Shown here: piece by piece, positions 1 to 9,259 of the stretch
Layout: each line of letters opens with the position of its first letter
Position numbering within the stretch: position 1 is the stretch's first letter
Assembly (NCBI GenBank): GCA_003533785.1
Contig: DQCR01000030.1
Location: forward strand, 1 to 59,385
Origin: Flavobacteriaceae bacterium
GTDB taxonomy: Bacteria; Bacteroidota; Bacteroidia; Flavobacteriales; Flavobacteriaceae
Direction of reading: 5' to 3'
DNA length: 59,385 nucleotides
Notes under the pieces: generated by a model
Told to the model about the DNA's origin: nothing
The model's input: the letters and a program-made list of their open reading frames with translations, nothing else
Databases searched by the model: none
Made by a program: the position numbers and the translations under genes

Positions 1-396
1 TCATTCTTTGTTCTTGAATTGTTGATTAAACCGCTGCAGGGCTTGTTGCTGTTTCATTCGGCCTTTTCTTTCGAGTGAAATACTAAAGCCCAACGCCCCT
101 AGGGCCGGGAGGGACCATTGCCATTTGGGGGTGTTGCCGTTGCTCACCCAGTGGGCGGTTTGCACGCCCAAGACCAAGGTCCCAGCGCCTTGGAGCCATC
201 GGGCAGGGCGCAGTTGGCGACGGGCTTGCTGGGCCCATTGTACGCTGGATGGATTGCTTTCCAATCGCTGTCGCAGTTGGGCAGGGCTAAGCTGGCGGTC
301 TCCTTCATAATAGCGCGTGTGGAAGAGATGGCGTTCGCTGCGAATCTGTGCGCTGAGTGGACCCACCAGCAAAAGGGATAGTAGAAAGTATTTCAT
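1..396 (-). CDS. secreted or membrane-anchored hypothetical protein
   Basis: The protein has 131 residues and its stop codon lies exactly at the window edge, so it is complete. I chose the ATG at 396 because it gives a clean signal peptide (MKYFLLSLLLVGPLSAQ) with likely cleavage near residue 17. The reading frame runs upstream to 519, but that extension looks non-coding. The mature part is basic and Gln/Arg-rich, with a short hydrophobic stretch around residues 90-107 that could be a second membrane segment or a buried helix. No family is recognised. It is divergent from the pxp genes, and its possible partners on the left lie outside the window. Confidence 0.6.
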   Translation of the reverse strand: MKYFLLSLLLVGPLSAQIRSERHLFHTRYYEGDRQLSPAQLRQRLESNPSSVQWAQQARRQLRPARWLQGAGTLVLGVQTAHWVSNGNTPKWQWSLPALGALGFSISLERKGRMKQQQALQRFNQQFKNKE

Positions 397-620
397 GGGG
401 TTGCAATTTGGGTATAGGAAGATACTGAAAAAAGGAAATCCCCAAACTGCTGCGATGCTGAAAGCCGTGGAGCCACCACCAATTGAAGGTAAACGCTTGT
501 TTGAATTATATAGCCTCAATGGTTAACATCCCACAAAGAAACCTTGTCTATTGTATTAAACCAAATTTTACTTTTTCGTTCCCTCTTAAAAAAAGAAATT
601 CCTTCTATCTTGTGGTTTCT

Positions 621-1325
621 ATGGATAGAAACGTGGATTTGGGGGAGGGCGGTGCCTGGGACCGGGAATTATTGCGTTGGGTAGACTCCTGCAATATTGC
701 CTGTGGTGGCCATGCTGGTTCTCCTGAGCTGCTTCTGCAAGTGATGCAATGGGCCTTGGCAGAAGGGGTTCATATCGGGGCACATCCGTCCTATCCCGAT
801 CGAGAACATTTTGGCCGGCGATCGCTTTCTCTTTCAAAGGCCAATTTGCAAAGAGCCCTTTTTAGCCAACTCCGCTTGTTTCAAAATAGCTTGGACATGG
901 TAGGCGCCGCATGGCATCATGTAAAGCCGCACGGCGCATTGTACAATGACCTAGCTAATAATAGTGAACTGGGAGAACAAGTAATCGAAGTCTTGCAAAA
1001 CCTATCTTTTTCAGGAATTGTTTATGCGCTAGCAGGGAGCCCCTGGGTGAAACAGCTTCAAAAAGCGGGATTTTCTGTTTGGGAGGAAGGGTTTGTAGAC
1101 CGCCGCTATATCGATTCGGGAGCATTGCTGTCTCGCTCTCAGCCCGCTGCAGTACTAACGACTACGGAGGCGATAGTGGCACAATACGAAAGCCTTTGTA
1201 AAGGGGAGGCAGTAACCGATACGGGCCAAACTCTAATTCGACATTGTCAAACAGTCTGTTTACACAGTGACACACCGCAGGCCTTACAGCACGCTCAAGT
1301 CCTGGCTCAAATGGCACTCAGATGA
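621..1325 (+). CDS. pxpA: 5-oxoprolinase subunit A (LamB/YcsF family)
   Basis: This is the PxpA subunit of the ATP-dependent PxpABC 5-oxoprolinase, which opens 5-oxoproline (pyroglutamate), a spontaneous breakdown product of glutamine, to glutamate. The 234-residue protein shows the LamB/YcsF family motifs: a DLGEG box near residue 6, NIACGGHAG near residue 31, and VKPHGALYN in the middle. The frame is open upstream to 483, but the ATG at 621 places DLGEG at the N-terminus where the family has it. Its stop overlaps the pxpB start (ATGA), so the two are probably translationally coupled. Family members are usually about 250 residues, so a slightly earlier non-ATG start is possible. Confidence 0.9.
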   Translation: MDRNVDLGEGGAWDRELLRWVDSCNIACGGHAGSPELLLQVMQWALAEGVHIGAHPSYPDREHFGRRSLSLSKANLQRALFSQLRLFQNSLDMVGAAWHHVKPHGALYNDLANNSELGEQVIEVLQNLSFSGIVYALAGSPWVKQLQKAGFSVWEEGFVDRRYIDSGALLSRSQPAAVLTTTEAIVAQYESLCKGEAVTDTGQTLIRHCQTVCLHSDTPQALQHAQVLAQMALR

Positions 1326-2044
1326 GATACACACTCCATTTTTCAAACGCCAAACAATATTTTGTCCATTTGGAAACACCGGTGGATAGGCAAGAGCAGA
1401 TGTTGCAATTGCAAGCCTGGGTGCTTGCACTGAAAGATAGCCTGAGCAAAGTTTTGAATGAGACCATTACCGAGCCTCGTGGTTTTTTGATTTTACTTAA
1501 CAAAGAGGTCACCGATGATGATTTGAAAACTGCTTTAGAAAAAACCTGGGCTGCCACTGCCCAACGTTCCGTATTTTCCTATAAAAAGTGGGAATTTCCA
1601 TTCTACAAAAGCGCGGAAACGAGTCATGATTTGGAGGATTATTTCAAGGGAGATACCCAAGCGATTGCTGCTTATTGGGAAGCTTTTCTCAGTCACATTC
1701 TCAAGGTGCAATTCTATGGCTTCCAACCGGGCTTTGTCTATTTACAAGGCTTGCCGTCCTCGCTTCACTTACCACGGAAGGAAAAACCCGCACTGGAAGT
1801 TCCCGTGGGAGCAGTGGCTGTTGGAGAACGCTATGTAGGCATCTACCCACAGAACAGTCCTGGGGGCTGGCAGATCATCGGGCTTAGCCCTGTTTCTCTC
1901 TTTGATCGCAACCGCAAACCCATTTTTCTTTTGGAGCCAGGCGATACGATTCAATGGAAAGAAGTGGATGCTCACACCTATAAAAAACTAAAGACCAAGC
2001 CAAGGTACATACCGAATTACCAAGATGAAAAAATCGTATTGTAA
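1322..2044 (+). CDS. pxpB: 5-oxoprolinase subunit B (KipI-like carboxyltransferase domain 1)
   Basis: This is the second subunit of PxpABC, a homologue of Bacillus KipI and of the first half of allophanate hydrolase subunit 1/2 proteins. The C-terminal half carries the family signature: FQPGFVYLQGLP, then PRKEKPALEVPVGAVAVG, then GIYPQNSPGGWQIIG. The length (240 residues) is normal. It overlaps pxpA by 4 bases and its 3' end overlaps pxpC by 20 bases, so the three genes form a tight operon. In species that use PxpB this way it works in the cytoplasm. The older name, kinase inhibitor KipI, is not supported here because no KinA partner exists in this phylum. Confidence 0.88.
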   Translation: MRYTLHFSNAKQYFVHLETPVDRQEQMLQLQAWVLALKDSLSKVLNETITEPRGFLILLNKEVTDDDLKTALEKTWAATAQRSVFSYKKWEFPFYKSAETSHDLEDYFKGDTQAIAAYWEAFLSHILKVQFYGFQPGFVYLQGLPSSLHLPRKEKPALEVPVGAVAVGERYVGIYPQNSPGGWQIIGLSPVSLFDRNRKPIFLLEPGDTIQWKEVDAHTYKKLKTKPRYIPNYQDEKIVL

Positions 2045-2885
2045 AGTCATTGAATCGGGTTTTTATACCAGTATACAGGATTGTGGCCGACCGGGCTGGC
2101 GTTCCAAGGGAGTCCCCTTATCTGGTCCCATGGACAGGGCCAGTTTTAATTTTGCGAATCGGATCGTAGGAAATGTCCCTGCTTTGGCGAGTTTGGAAAT
2201 TACCCTATCGGGCCCCACACTTCTCTTCAATGACCCTGTATGGGTGGCGGCGAGCGGTGCGCCTCTTTCTTTATTTCACAATGACAAGGAGCAACCGATG
2301 GGCCTTCCTTTTCTGTGTGACTTGGGCGATCTACTTCGAATCGGAAAAATAGAAAAAGGAGCCCGAGCCTACCTGTCCTTTTTGGGTGGCTTGCAATGCC
2401 GAAAGTATCTGGGGAGTGCGTCTCAATTTGCACCTATTACGCCCAGTGGACGCTTGGAAAAAGGAGATCAATTGCCATTTGTTTCCAGTCTGTCCTTCCC
2501 CGATCCCTTGCTTGCTAAGAATCAAGAGGAGGCCGATTCATTAGAAGAACGTAAGTTTCTCCGGGTACGGCCAGGGATCGATTGGGATCAATGTCCCCTA
2601 AAACTGCAAAGTGAATTAAAAAAAACGCAATTTGTAATAGGGAGCAACAACCGAATGGGTTATCGTTTGGAAGGCTCTGTGAGTGCTTTAGACTTTCAGC
2701 CGTTGAGTGGGGTGATTCCCCCGGGCACGATTCAATTGACTACCGCAGGAGGATTGACCGTGGCCATGGCTGACGGCCAAGTGACTGGGGGCTACCTAAG
2801 GGTTCTGTCTTTAGATCAACAGGAAATGAATTTTCTGGCCCAGCAGACAACTGGGACTCCCTTTAAATTGCATTTTGTGGAGTGA
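2025..2885 (+). CDS. pxpC: 5-oxoprolinase subunit C (KipA-like, biotin-dependent carboxyltransferase family)
   Basis: This is the third PxpABC subunit (286 residues). It shows the family's N-terminal pattern IQDCGRPGWRSKGVPLSGPMD, slightly varied, within residues 15-35. The middle contains GSNNRMGYRLEG, and the C-terminus contains SGVIPPGTIQL and GGYLRV, the usual KipA/DUR1-type carboxyltransferase elements. The ATG at 2025 lies inside the end of pxpB. The gene ends 3 bases before the convergent nitroreductase gene, and no terminator hairpin is visible between them. Confidence 0.88.
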   Translation: MKKSYCKVIESGFYTSIQDCGRPGWRSKGVPLSGPMDRASFNFANRIVGNVPALASLEITLSGPTLLFNDPVWVAASGAPLSLFHNDKEQPMGLPFLCDLGDLLRIGKIEKGARAYLSFLGGLQCRKYLGSASQFAPITPSGRLEKGDQLPFVSSLSFPDPLLAKNQEEADSLEERKFLRVRPGIDWDQCPLKLQSELKKTQFVIGSNNRMGYRLEGSVSALDFQPLSGVIPPGTIQLTTAGGLTVAMADGQVTGGYLRVLSLDQQEMNFLAQQTTGTPFKLHFVE

Positions 2886-2888
2886 GGC

Positions 2889-3620
2889 TTATTTTTCGAA
2901 ATAGACTTTTTCCAAGGGCAGTCGAAATTGCGGGCCATAAATACCATTTTCGGCGCGGATTCCACAACCGATAACCATAGAAATTTCTGCCTCAGGTGGA
3001 AGGGCCAAATGTTCTTTTATCCGTTCGGAATCAAAACCTTCCATGGGACAGGTGTCATAACCTATTTCGGCCATACTGACCATAAAATTTTGTGCCGCCA
3101 AGGCTACGCTTTTATGCCCTATGATTCGCAAATTTTCAGCACCTATTTCTCGATAAACGGCTTTCGATTTCCCTTTTTTCACGACTTCTTTTTGTTCTTT
3201 TCGAGTCGTCCACCATGATTTTTTTTGGTACACTTTGGGTAGGTCTTTTTCCAAATAAGCGAGGGCTTTGGCTTCTTTTTCAGAGTTTCTTTCTTCGGCC
3301 GATTCAAATTGGTCGATCAAATTTTGTTTTAGGGCTTTCAATCGGGTTTCCCACAGGTCCATTCGCACGACAGGGATCACCAATTGTTGGGCTGTTTTGG
3401 CTGCCGATTGATTGAAGCAGGCTGCGCGTATTTCTTTTTTAGCAGTCGCACTCGTGATGTGATAGAATTCCCATAATTGCATGTTACTACTATTGGGGGC
3501 TAAGGTGGCATTCTCAATACAGGCTTTTACCAAAGGAGCTTCAATGGGTCGATCGCTTTGAATACGAACCGATCTTCTGTGGCGAATGGCATCAGTAACA
3601 CTTCGCTTTTTCATTTCCAA
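2889..3620 (-). CDS. nitroreductase family protein (FMN-dependent oxidoreductase)
   Basis: The 243-residue protein belongs to the FMN-binding nitroreductase fold. It opens with the typical IRHRRSVR motif (residues 11-18) that contacts FMN phosphate. NATLAPNSSNMQLWEFY follows near residue 37, and the C-terminal half has the family pattern in which a LALPPEAEISMVIGCG stretch forms a core strand. Nitroreductases transfer electrons from NAD(P)H to quinones, nitro compounds or other acceptors, and the substrate cannot be told here. The start could also be the second Met, two codons in. The region just upstream has a near-consensus -7 box (GATATTTG). It is unlinked in function to pxpABC or ilv as far as I can see. 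Confidence 0.85.
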   Translation of the reverse strand: MEMKKRSVTDAIRHRRSVRIQSDRPIEAPLVKACIENATLAPNSSNMQLWEFYHITSATAKKEIRAACFNQSAAKTAQQLVIPVVRMDLWETRLKALKQNLIDQFESAEERNSEKEAKALAYLEKDLPKVYQKKSWWTTRKEQKEVVKKGKSKAVYREIGAENLRIIGHKSVALAAQNFMVSMAEIGYDTCPMEGFDSERIKEHLALPPEAEISMVIGCGIRAENGIYGPQFRLPLEKVYFEK

Positions 3621-3848
3621 TTTTTAAACAAATATCGCCAACTCTGGGAAAATGTGTCTAATTTTGTTATTTAATTAAAACAGGAGCAGGGGAAGTTGTT
3701 TTTTTCCCGCAGATTGACTGTGTGAAAATATATCTATCAATCCATTCTTTTTCAATTAGTTATGTTGATAATTCCCCCATTGAATGTAATACAACTTTAG
3801 GATGTGTGTGCCACAAGCCCACGAGTGCCTTTAAATTCGTAATAATCT

Positions 3849-5525
3849 ATGAATAATCTTACAAAATTCAGCCACCAGGTCACACAAGATCCAACGCAAC
3901 CCGCTGCACAAGCAATGCTGCATGCTATTGGTTTGACAGAAGATGATTTTCAAAAGCCGCTCGTTGGGATTGCCAGTACCGGCTATGAGGGTAACCCCTG
4001 CAACATGCACCTCAATGGATTGTCGGAGCAAATTAAAAAAGGCATGCCTGCTGATCAAATGGTGGGTTTGATTTTCAATACGATTGGTGTGAGTGATGGG
4101 ATTTCTATGGGGACACCCGGAATGCGGTTTTCCTTGCCCTCCAGGGACGTAATCGCCGACTCTGTGGAAACCGTGGTGCAAGCCATGTCCTACGACGGAG
4201 TGGTAACCGTAGTGGGCTGCGACAAGAATATGCCCGGTGCCTTAATGGCGATGTTGCGATTGAACCGCCCCGGTATATTGGTCTACGGTGGAACGATAGG
4301 CTCTGGATGCCACAATGGGAAAGAATTGGATGTGGTCTCGGCTTTTGAAGCTTGGGGAGAGAAAGTGGCAGGAACCATAGACGAGAAAGAATTTAAAAGT
4401 GTGATCAAAAAGGCTTGCCCTGGTGCGGGTGCTTGCGGGGGAATGTATACTGCCAATACCATGGCTTCTGCCATTGAAGCACTTGGCATGGCTCTTCCGT
4501 ATAATTCATCCAACCCTGCGATTAGTAAAGAAAAAAATGAGGAGTGTCATGAAGTGGGTGAAGCTCTTTTGGAACTTCTGAAGAAAGATTTGAAACCCCG
4601 AGATATTGTTACCCGGAAGGCATTGGAAAACGCCCTGCGTTTGATTGCCATACTTGGAGGTTCTACAAACGCTGTCCTTCACTTCTTGGCCATTGCCAAA
4701 GCAGCAGAAATTGAATTGACAATCGATGACTTTCAAGCGATTAGTGATTCAACTCCTTTTTTGGCAGATTTGAAACCCAGCGGTAAATTTTTGATGAAAG
4801 ATCTACATGCCGTAGGTGGAATTCCAGCCGTACTAAAATTCATGTTGGATAACGGATTGCTGCATGGTGATTGTATGACAGTCACAGGAAAGACTCTTGC
4901 AGAAAACTTGTCAGACCTTCCCTCCTTACAAGAAGGACAAACCATCATTCGCTCGTTGGAGGCTCCCATCAAGCCCACCGGTCACATTCGAATTCTGAAA
5001 GGAAACCTAGCTCCTGGCGGTTCAGTGGCAAAAATCACTGGGAAGGAGGGCTTGTTATTTAAGGGTCCAGCTCGAGTATTCAACGGAGAGTTTGAAGCTA
5101 ATGCAGGCATCAAAAAAGGGGAGGTACAAGCAGGAGAAGTGGTAGTGATTCGCTACGAAGGTCCCAAAGGAGGCCCGGGTATGCCAGAGATGCTCAAACC
5201 AACAGCTGCTATTATGGGAGTGGGACTGGGAAAGTCTGTCGCCTTGATTACGGATGGGCGTTTTTCTGGAGGAACCCACGGTTTTGTGGTGGGGCACATT
5301 GTTCCTGAAGCCCAAGAAGGAGGCCCGATTGGTCTTGTAGAGACTGGAGACGAAATCACAATCGATGCCGAAGCCAATACGCTAGACGTGGCTCTATCCG
5401 AAGCCGAATTGGAAAATCGAAGAAAAAAATGGAAACAACCCCCCTATAAGTTTAGTAAAGGGGTATTGTTCAAATATATTAAGAACGTTGCAACCGCCTC
5501 TGAAGGGTGTGTTACAGACCAATAG
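3849..5525 (+). CDS. ilvD: dihydroxy-acid dehydratase
   Basis: IlvD dehydrates 2,3-dihydroxy-isovalerate and 2,3-dihydroxy-3-methylvalerate to the 2-oxo acids, the third step of valine and isoleucine synthesis. The 558-residue protein has the three cysteines that hold the iron-sulfur cluster: C51 (EGNPCNMH), C124 (GCDKNMPG) and C196 ([10 protein letters not shown]). The C-terminal [15 protein letters not shown] motif is also present. It is the first gene of ilvDBNCA, with only 3 bases to ilvB. About 230 bases of leader precede it, but I see no clear attenuator. The product 2-oxoisovalerate also feeds leuA and panB in this window. Confidence 0.97.
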   Translation: MNNLTKFSHQVTQDPTQPAAQAMLHAIGLTEDDFQKPLVGIASTGYEGNPCNMHLNGLSEQIKKGMPADQMVGLIFNTIGVSDGISMGTPGMRFSLPSRDVIADSVETVVQAMSYDGVVTVVGCDKNMPGALMAMLRLNRPGILVYGGTIGSGCHNGKELDVVSAFEAWGEKVAGTIDEKEFKSVIKKACPGAGACGGMYTANTMASAIEALGMALPYNSSNPAISKEKNEECHEVGEALLELLKKDLKPRDIVTRKALENALRLIAILGGSTNAVLHFLAIAKAAEIELTIDDFQAISDSTPFLADLKPSGKFLMKDLHAVGGIPAVLKFMLDNGLLHGDCMTVTGKTLAENLSDLPSLQEGQTIIRSLEAPIKPTGHIRILKGNLAPGGSVAKITGKEGLLFKGPARVFNGEFEANAGIKKGEVQAGEVVVIRYEGPKGGPGMPEMLKPTAAIMGVGLGKSVALITDGRFSGGTHGFVVGHIVPEAQEGGPIGLVETGDEITIDAEANTLDVALSEAELENRRKKWKQPPYKFSKGVLFKYIKNVATASEGCVTDQ

Positions 5526-5528
5526 ACT

Positions 5529-7235
5529 ATGGCAACAACAAACAAAAAAATGCACATTTCAGGAGCCGAAGCTGTAATTCGCTGCCTTCTTGAGGAAGGA
5601 GTGGATTTGGTGTATGGCTACCCTGGCGGTGCGATTATGCCCATTTATGACGAATTATTCAAGTTCCAAGACCAACTCAATCATGTCTTAACCCGACACG
5701 AACAAGGAGCCACTCATATGGCCCAAGGCTATGCCCGTACCTCGGGACGTGTTGGGGTTGCTATGGCTACCTCTGGCCCGGGTGCCACCAACTTGGTGAC
5801 GGGTATTGCCGATGCGCAAATTGATTCTACTCCAATGGTTTGCATCACTGGTCAGGTAGCGGCTCATTTATTGGGTTCCGATGCTTTCCAAGAAACGGAT
5901 ATCATTGGTATATCCACCCCGGTAACCAAATGGAATTACCAAGTTACACATGCCGAAGAAATTCCAGAAATTATGGCAAAGGCATTCTACATTGCTCGTT
6001 CGGGTCGTCCCGGACCGGTATTGATTGATATTACCAAGAATGCTCAGTTCGATTTTTTCGATTTTTCCTATGAGACCTGTACAGGTATTCGAAGCTATGT
6101 TCCCAAGCCAACGCTCACAAAAGAGACGCTAATAGCAGCTGCGGAATTGATAAATGCGGCTAAGAAACCCATGATCGTTTGGGGACAAGGCGTACTGCTT
6201 GGTAATGCCGAGGAAGAATTTAAAGCCTTGGTTGAGAAAACAGGGATTCCAGCCGCTTGGACGATACTCGGACTTTCGGGCCTACCTACTGCTCATCCAT
6301 TGAATGTTGGGATGGTGGGAATGCACGGAAACTATGGTCCTAATTTGTTAACCAATGAATGCGATTTATTACTCGCGATTGGAATGCGATTTGACGATCG
6401 GGTGACCGGGAGTTTAGATACCTATGCTAAACAAGCTAAAGTCATTCATTTTGAAATTGATCCAGCCGAAGTGAATAAAAACGTAACGGCAGATATAGCC
6501 GTTCTTGGGGATTGCAAAGAGAGCCTTGCTCAGTTGCTTCCTTTGGTGATAGCCAATAGCCACCCAGAATGGTTGGCTGTTTTTGAGGGACATCAAAAAA
6601 CCGAATACCAAAAAGTAATCCATCAGGATTTGAATCCAACCAAAACCGGTTTGACTATGGGAGAGGCAGTAGAAGCCATCAACCGACATACGGGAGGCGA
6701 CGCCGTGATTGTTACCGATGTGGGACAGCATCAAATGGTAACCTGTCGCTATGCCAAATTTGTCAAATCTAAAAGCAATGTTACCTCGGGTGGACTGGGA
6801 ACAATGGGATTTGCGCTTCCAGCAGCCATCGGCGCCAAAATGGGTGCTCCGGAACGGGAAGTGGTTGCTGTGATTGGCGATGGGGGCTATCAAATGACCA
6901 TCCAAGAATTGGGAACTATTTTTCAAGGTCAAATTCCAGTAAAGATCGTCGTTTTAAATAACGATTTCTTGGGGATGGTTCGGCAGTGGCAGCAGCTCTT
7001 TTTTGACAAGCGCTATGCTTCTACAGAAATGATCAATCCCGATTTTGTCAGTATTGCCAAAGCCTACCATATCGATGCACAATCGGTTTCCAAACGGGAA
7101 GATTTAGATGGAGCTGTTCAAGCAATGATCGCCTCAGAAAAGCCCTATTTTCTGGAAGTGTGTGTTGAAAAAGAAGATAATGTGTTTCCGATGATTCCTT
7201 CAGGCGCCTCGGTTTCAGACATAAGGCTTGAATAA
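5529..7235 (+). CDS. ilvB: acetolactate synthase, large catalytic subunit
   Basis: IlvB is the thiamine-diphosphate enzyme that condenses two pyruvates, or pyruvate with 2-oxobutyrate, at the entry to the branched-chain pathway. The 568-residue chain shows the N-terminal PYR domain (YGYPGGAIMPIYDEL near residue 29, with catalytic Glu58 in RHEQGATHMA). A central FAD/TPP middle domain follows, then the C-terminal PP domain with GDGGYQMT and VLNN, the GDG...NN metal/TPP motif. It follows ilvD by 3 bases and is followed one base later by its regulatory subunit ilvN, as expected for the two-subunit enzyme. Confidence 0.97.
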   Translation: MATTNKKMHISGAEAVIRCLLEEGVDLVYGYPGGAIMPIYDELFKFQDQLNHVLTRHEQGATHMAQGYARTSGRVGVAMATSGPGATNLVTGIADAQIDSTPMVCITGQVAAHLLGSDAFQETDIIGISTPVTKWNYQVTHAEEIPEIMAKAFYIARSGRPGPVLIDITKNAQFDFFDFSYETCTGIRSYVPKPTLTKETLIAAAELINAAKKPMIVWGQGVLLGNAEEEFKALVEKTGIPAAWTILGLSGLPTAHPLNVGMVGMHGNYGPNLLTNECDLLLAIGMRFDDRVTGSLDTYAKQAKVIHFEIDPAEVNKNVTADIAVLGDCKESLAQLLPLVIANSHPEWLAVFEGHQKTEYQKVIHQDLNPTKTGLTMGEAVEAINRHTGGDAVIVTDVGQHQMVTCRYAKFVKSKSNVTSGGLGTMGFALPAAIGAKMGAPEREVVAVIGDGGYQMTIQELGTIFQGQIPVKIVVLNNDFLGMVRQWQQLFFDKRYASTEMINPDFVSIAKAYHIDAQSVSKREDLDGAVQAMIASEKPYFLEVCVEKEDNVFPMIPSGASVSDIRLE

Positions 7236-7236
7236 G

Positions 7237-7770
7237 ATGGAAGAGAAACAACTGTATACCATATCAATCTATTCTGAAAATAACATTGGCTTGCTCAATC
7301 GTATTTCGGCTATTTTTCTCAAACGTCACATTAACATTGAAAGTTTTTCGACCTCTCCTTCGGAAATTAAAAATGTCTTCCGTTTTGTGATCGTGGTTCA
7401 AATGACACAAACAAAAATCAAAAAAATTGTAGGGCAAATAGAAAAGCAAGTAGATGTAATCAAAGCCTTTTACCATACAGATGAAGAAACTATTTTTCAA
7501 GAATCAGCCCTCTATAAAGTCAAATCCAGCGCTTTGTTTGAAGAACGACACATTCAAAATGTGATCAAGGAGAGTCATGCTAATATTGTCACGGTATCTC
7601 CCGAATTTTTTGTCATTGAAAAAACGGGTTTTCGTCACGAGACCGAAAAACTATACAACGATTTAGCTCCCTACGGACTGCTTCAGTTTGTCCGTTCAGG
7701 CCGTATCTCTGTTACCAAATCTAAAATGGGGATTTCCGAAATATTAAATACTTTTAAAAAGAACAAATAA
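7237..7770 (+). CDS. ilvN: acetolactate synthase, small regulatory subunit
   Basis: The 177-residue protein has an N-terminal ACT domain ([20 protein letters not shown] near residue 7) and a C-terminal ALS_ss-type domain, the two parts of the regulatory subunit that gives valine feedback inhibition to IlvB. An upstream TTG at 7228 keeps the frame open, but it lies inside ilvB. The ATG at 7237, one base after the ilvB stop, gives the natural MEEKQLYTI start. The protein is longer than the shortest enterobacterial forms and similar to IlvH-type subunits. Confidence 0.93.
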   Translation: MEEKQLYTISIYSENNIGLLNRISAIFLKRHINIESFSTSPSEIKNVFRFVIVVQMTQTKIKKIVGQIEKQVDVIKAFYHTDEETIFQESALYKVKSSALFEERHIQNVIKESHANIVTVSPEFFVIEKTGFRHETEKLYNDLAPYGLLQFVRSGRISVTKSKMGISEILNTFKKNK

Positions 7771-7780
7771 CAAGATAAAC

Positions 7781-9256
7781 ATGGCTAATTATTTTAACCA
7801 ACTCACTTTAAGCGAAAAATTAAACCAACTTGGGCAATGTCGTTTTATGGAAACCGATGAATTTAGTGAAGGCGTAGCCGAACTCAAAGGCAAAAAAATT
7901 GTCATTGTGGGTTGTGGTGCGCAAGGACTTAACCAGGGGTTGAACATGCGGGATTCCGGCTTGGATATTTCCTATACGCTTCGTCAAGGAGCCATTGACA
8001 ATAAAAGAGCGTCCTATCAAAATGCGGTAGATAATTCCTTTGCAGTAGGCACCTATGAGGAGATGATTCCTTCTGCCGATATGGTCATCAATCTAACGCC
8101 GGACAAAAACCATACTTCCGTGGTGAAAGCGGTCATGCCTTTAATGAAGAAAGGAGCGACTCTATCCTACTCGCACGGATTTAACATCGTTGAGGAAGGC
8201 ACACAAGTTCGCGAAGATCTAACAGTGATTATGGTAGCGCCAAAATGTCCTGGTTCTGAGGTGCGTGAAGAATACAAGCGGGGCTTTGGAGTACCTACTT
8301 TAATAGCGGTACACCCTGAAAATGACCCTCAAGGACAGGGCTTGGCCCAAGCCAAAGCTTATGCAGTAGCTACAGGAGGCCATCGAGCCGGTGTTTTAGA
8401 ATCCTCTTTTGTTGCTGAGGTCAAATCGGATTTGATGGGAGAACAGACGATCTTATGTGGGGTCTTGCAAACCGGCTCCATCCTTTGTTTTGATAAAATG
8501 ATCGAAAAGGGAATAGACGCCGGGTATGCTTCTAAATTGATCCAATATGGCTGGGAAACCATCACTGAGGCACTTAAACACGGTGGAATTACCAATATGA
8601 TGGACCGTTTGTCCAATCCTGCCAAAGTGAAAGCTTTTGAACTTTCAGAGCAATTGAAAAAGATCCTTGCCCCCCTTTTTCATAAACATATGGATGACAT
8701 CATGTCGGGTCATTTTTCTCAGACAATGATGGAAGATTGGGCTAACGACGATGTAAACCTTTTGACTTGGCGCGCTGCCACAGGCGAAACAGCCTTTGAA
8801 AAAACAGCAAATACAGATCAGGAGATTTTGGAACAAGAATTTTTTGATCATGGGGTATTGATGATTGCTTTTGTTCGCGCGGGTGTTGAATTGGCATTCG
8901 ATACGATGGTCGCTTCGGGAATCAAAGAAGAATCGGCCTATTATGAGTCGCTGCACGAAACCCCATTAATCGCCAATACCATTGCCAGAAAAAAATTATT
9001 TGAAATGAATCGAGTGATTTCAGATACCGCTGAATACGGCTGTTATTTATTCGATCATGCTGCAAAACCTTTATTGGAAGACTTTATGAAATCCATCGAT
9101 ACCGATGTAATTGGCAGTTCCTATGGGGCCAATCAGGACAACGGAGTTGATAACCAACAATTGATCCAAATCAATGACATTATTCGTTACCACCCTGTTG
9201 AATTGATTGGGTATGAGCTTCGCGCTTCTATGACAGCCATGAAAAAAATTGTGTAA
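7781..9256 (+). CDS. ilvC: ketol-acid reductoisomerase (NADP+), long class II form
   Basis: IlvC isomerises and reduces acetolactate or acetohydroxybutyrate to the dihydroxy acids, using NADPH and Mg2+. At 491 residues it is the long, E. coli-like class II form with a duplicated C-terminal helical domain, not the 330-residue class I type. The Rossmann motif [10 protein letters not shown] is at residues 45-54, followed by YTLRQG, whose Arg is typical of NADPH preference. The ATG at 7781 follows ilvN by 10 bases and ilvA starts 3 bases after the stop. Confidence 0.97.
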   Translation: MANYFNQLTLSEKLNQLGQCRFMETDEFSEGVAELKGKKIVIVGCGAQGLNQGLNMRDSGLDISYTLRQGAIDNKRASYQNAVDNSFAVGTYEEMIPSADMVINLTPDKNHTSVVKAVMPLMKKGATLSYSHGFNIVEEGTQVREDLTVIMVAPKCPGSEVREEYKRGFGVPTLIAVHPENDPQGQGLAQAKAYAVATGGHRAGVLESSFVAEVKSDLMGEQTILCGVLQTGSILCFDKMIEKGIDAGYASKLIQYGWETITEALKHGGITNMMDRLSNPAKVKAFELSEQLKKILAPLFHKHMDDIMSGHFSQTMMEDWANDDVNLLTWRAATGETAFEKTANTDQEILEQEFFDHGVLMIAFVRAGVELAFDTMVASGIKEESAYYESLHETPLIANTIARKKLFEMNRVISDTAEYGCYLFDHAAKPLLEDFMKSIDTDVIGSSYGANQDNGVDNQQLIQINDIIRYHPVELIGYELRASMTAMKKIV

Positions 9257-9259
9257 GGA

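Noticed and set aside
118..381. Plus-strand frame opposite the first hypothetical gene
   Set aside because: The minus-strand frame has a convincing signal peptide and the plus frame has no recognisable feature.
1322..2885. pxpB/pxpC as kinase inhibitors KipI/KipA or urea-amidolyase parts
   Set aside because: Adjacent pxpA with translational overlap and the absence of a biotin domain or sporulation kinase favour the 5-oxoprolinase.
3802..3834. Ten-codon reading frame (MCVPQAHECL) between the possible ilvD promoter and the gene, a candidate attenuator leader peptide
   Set aside because: It has a single Leu and Val and no Ile run, and no terminator/antiterminator hairpin pair is visible, so leader-peptide attenuation is not supported.
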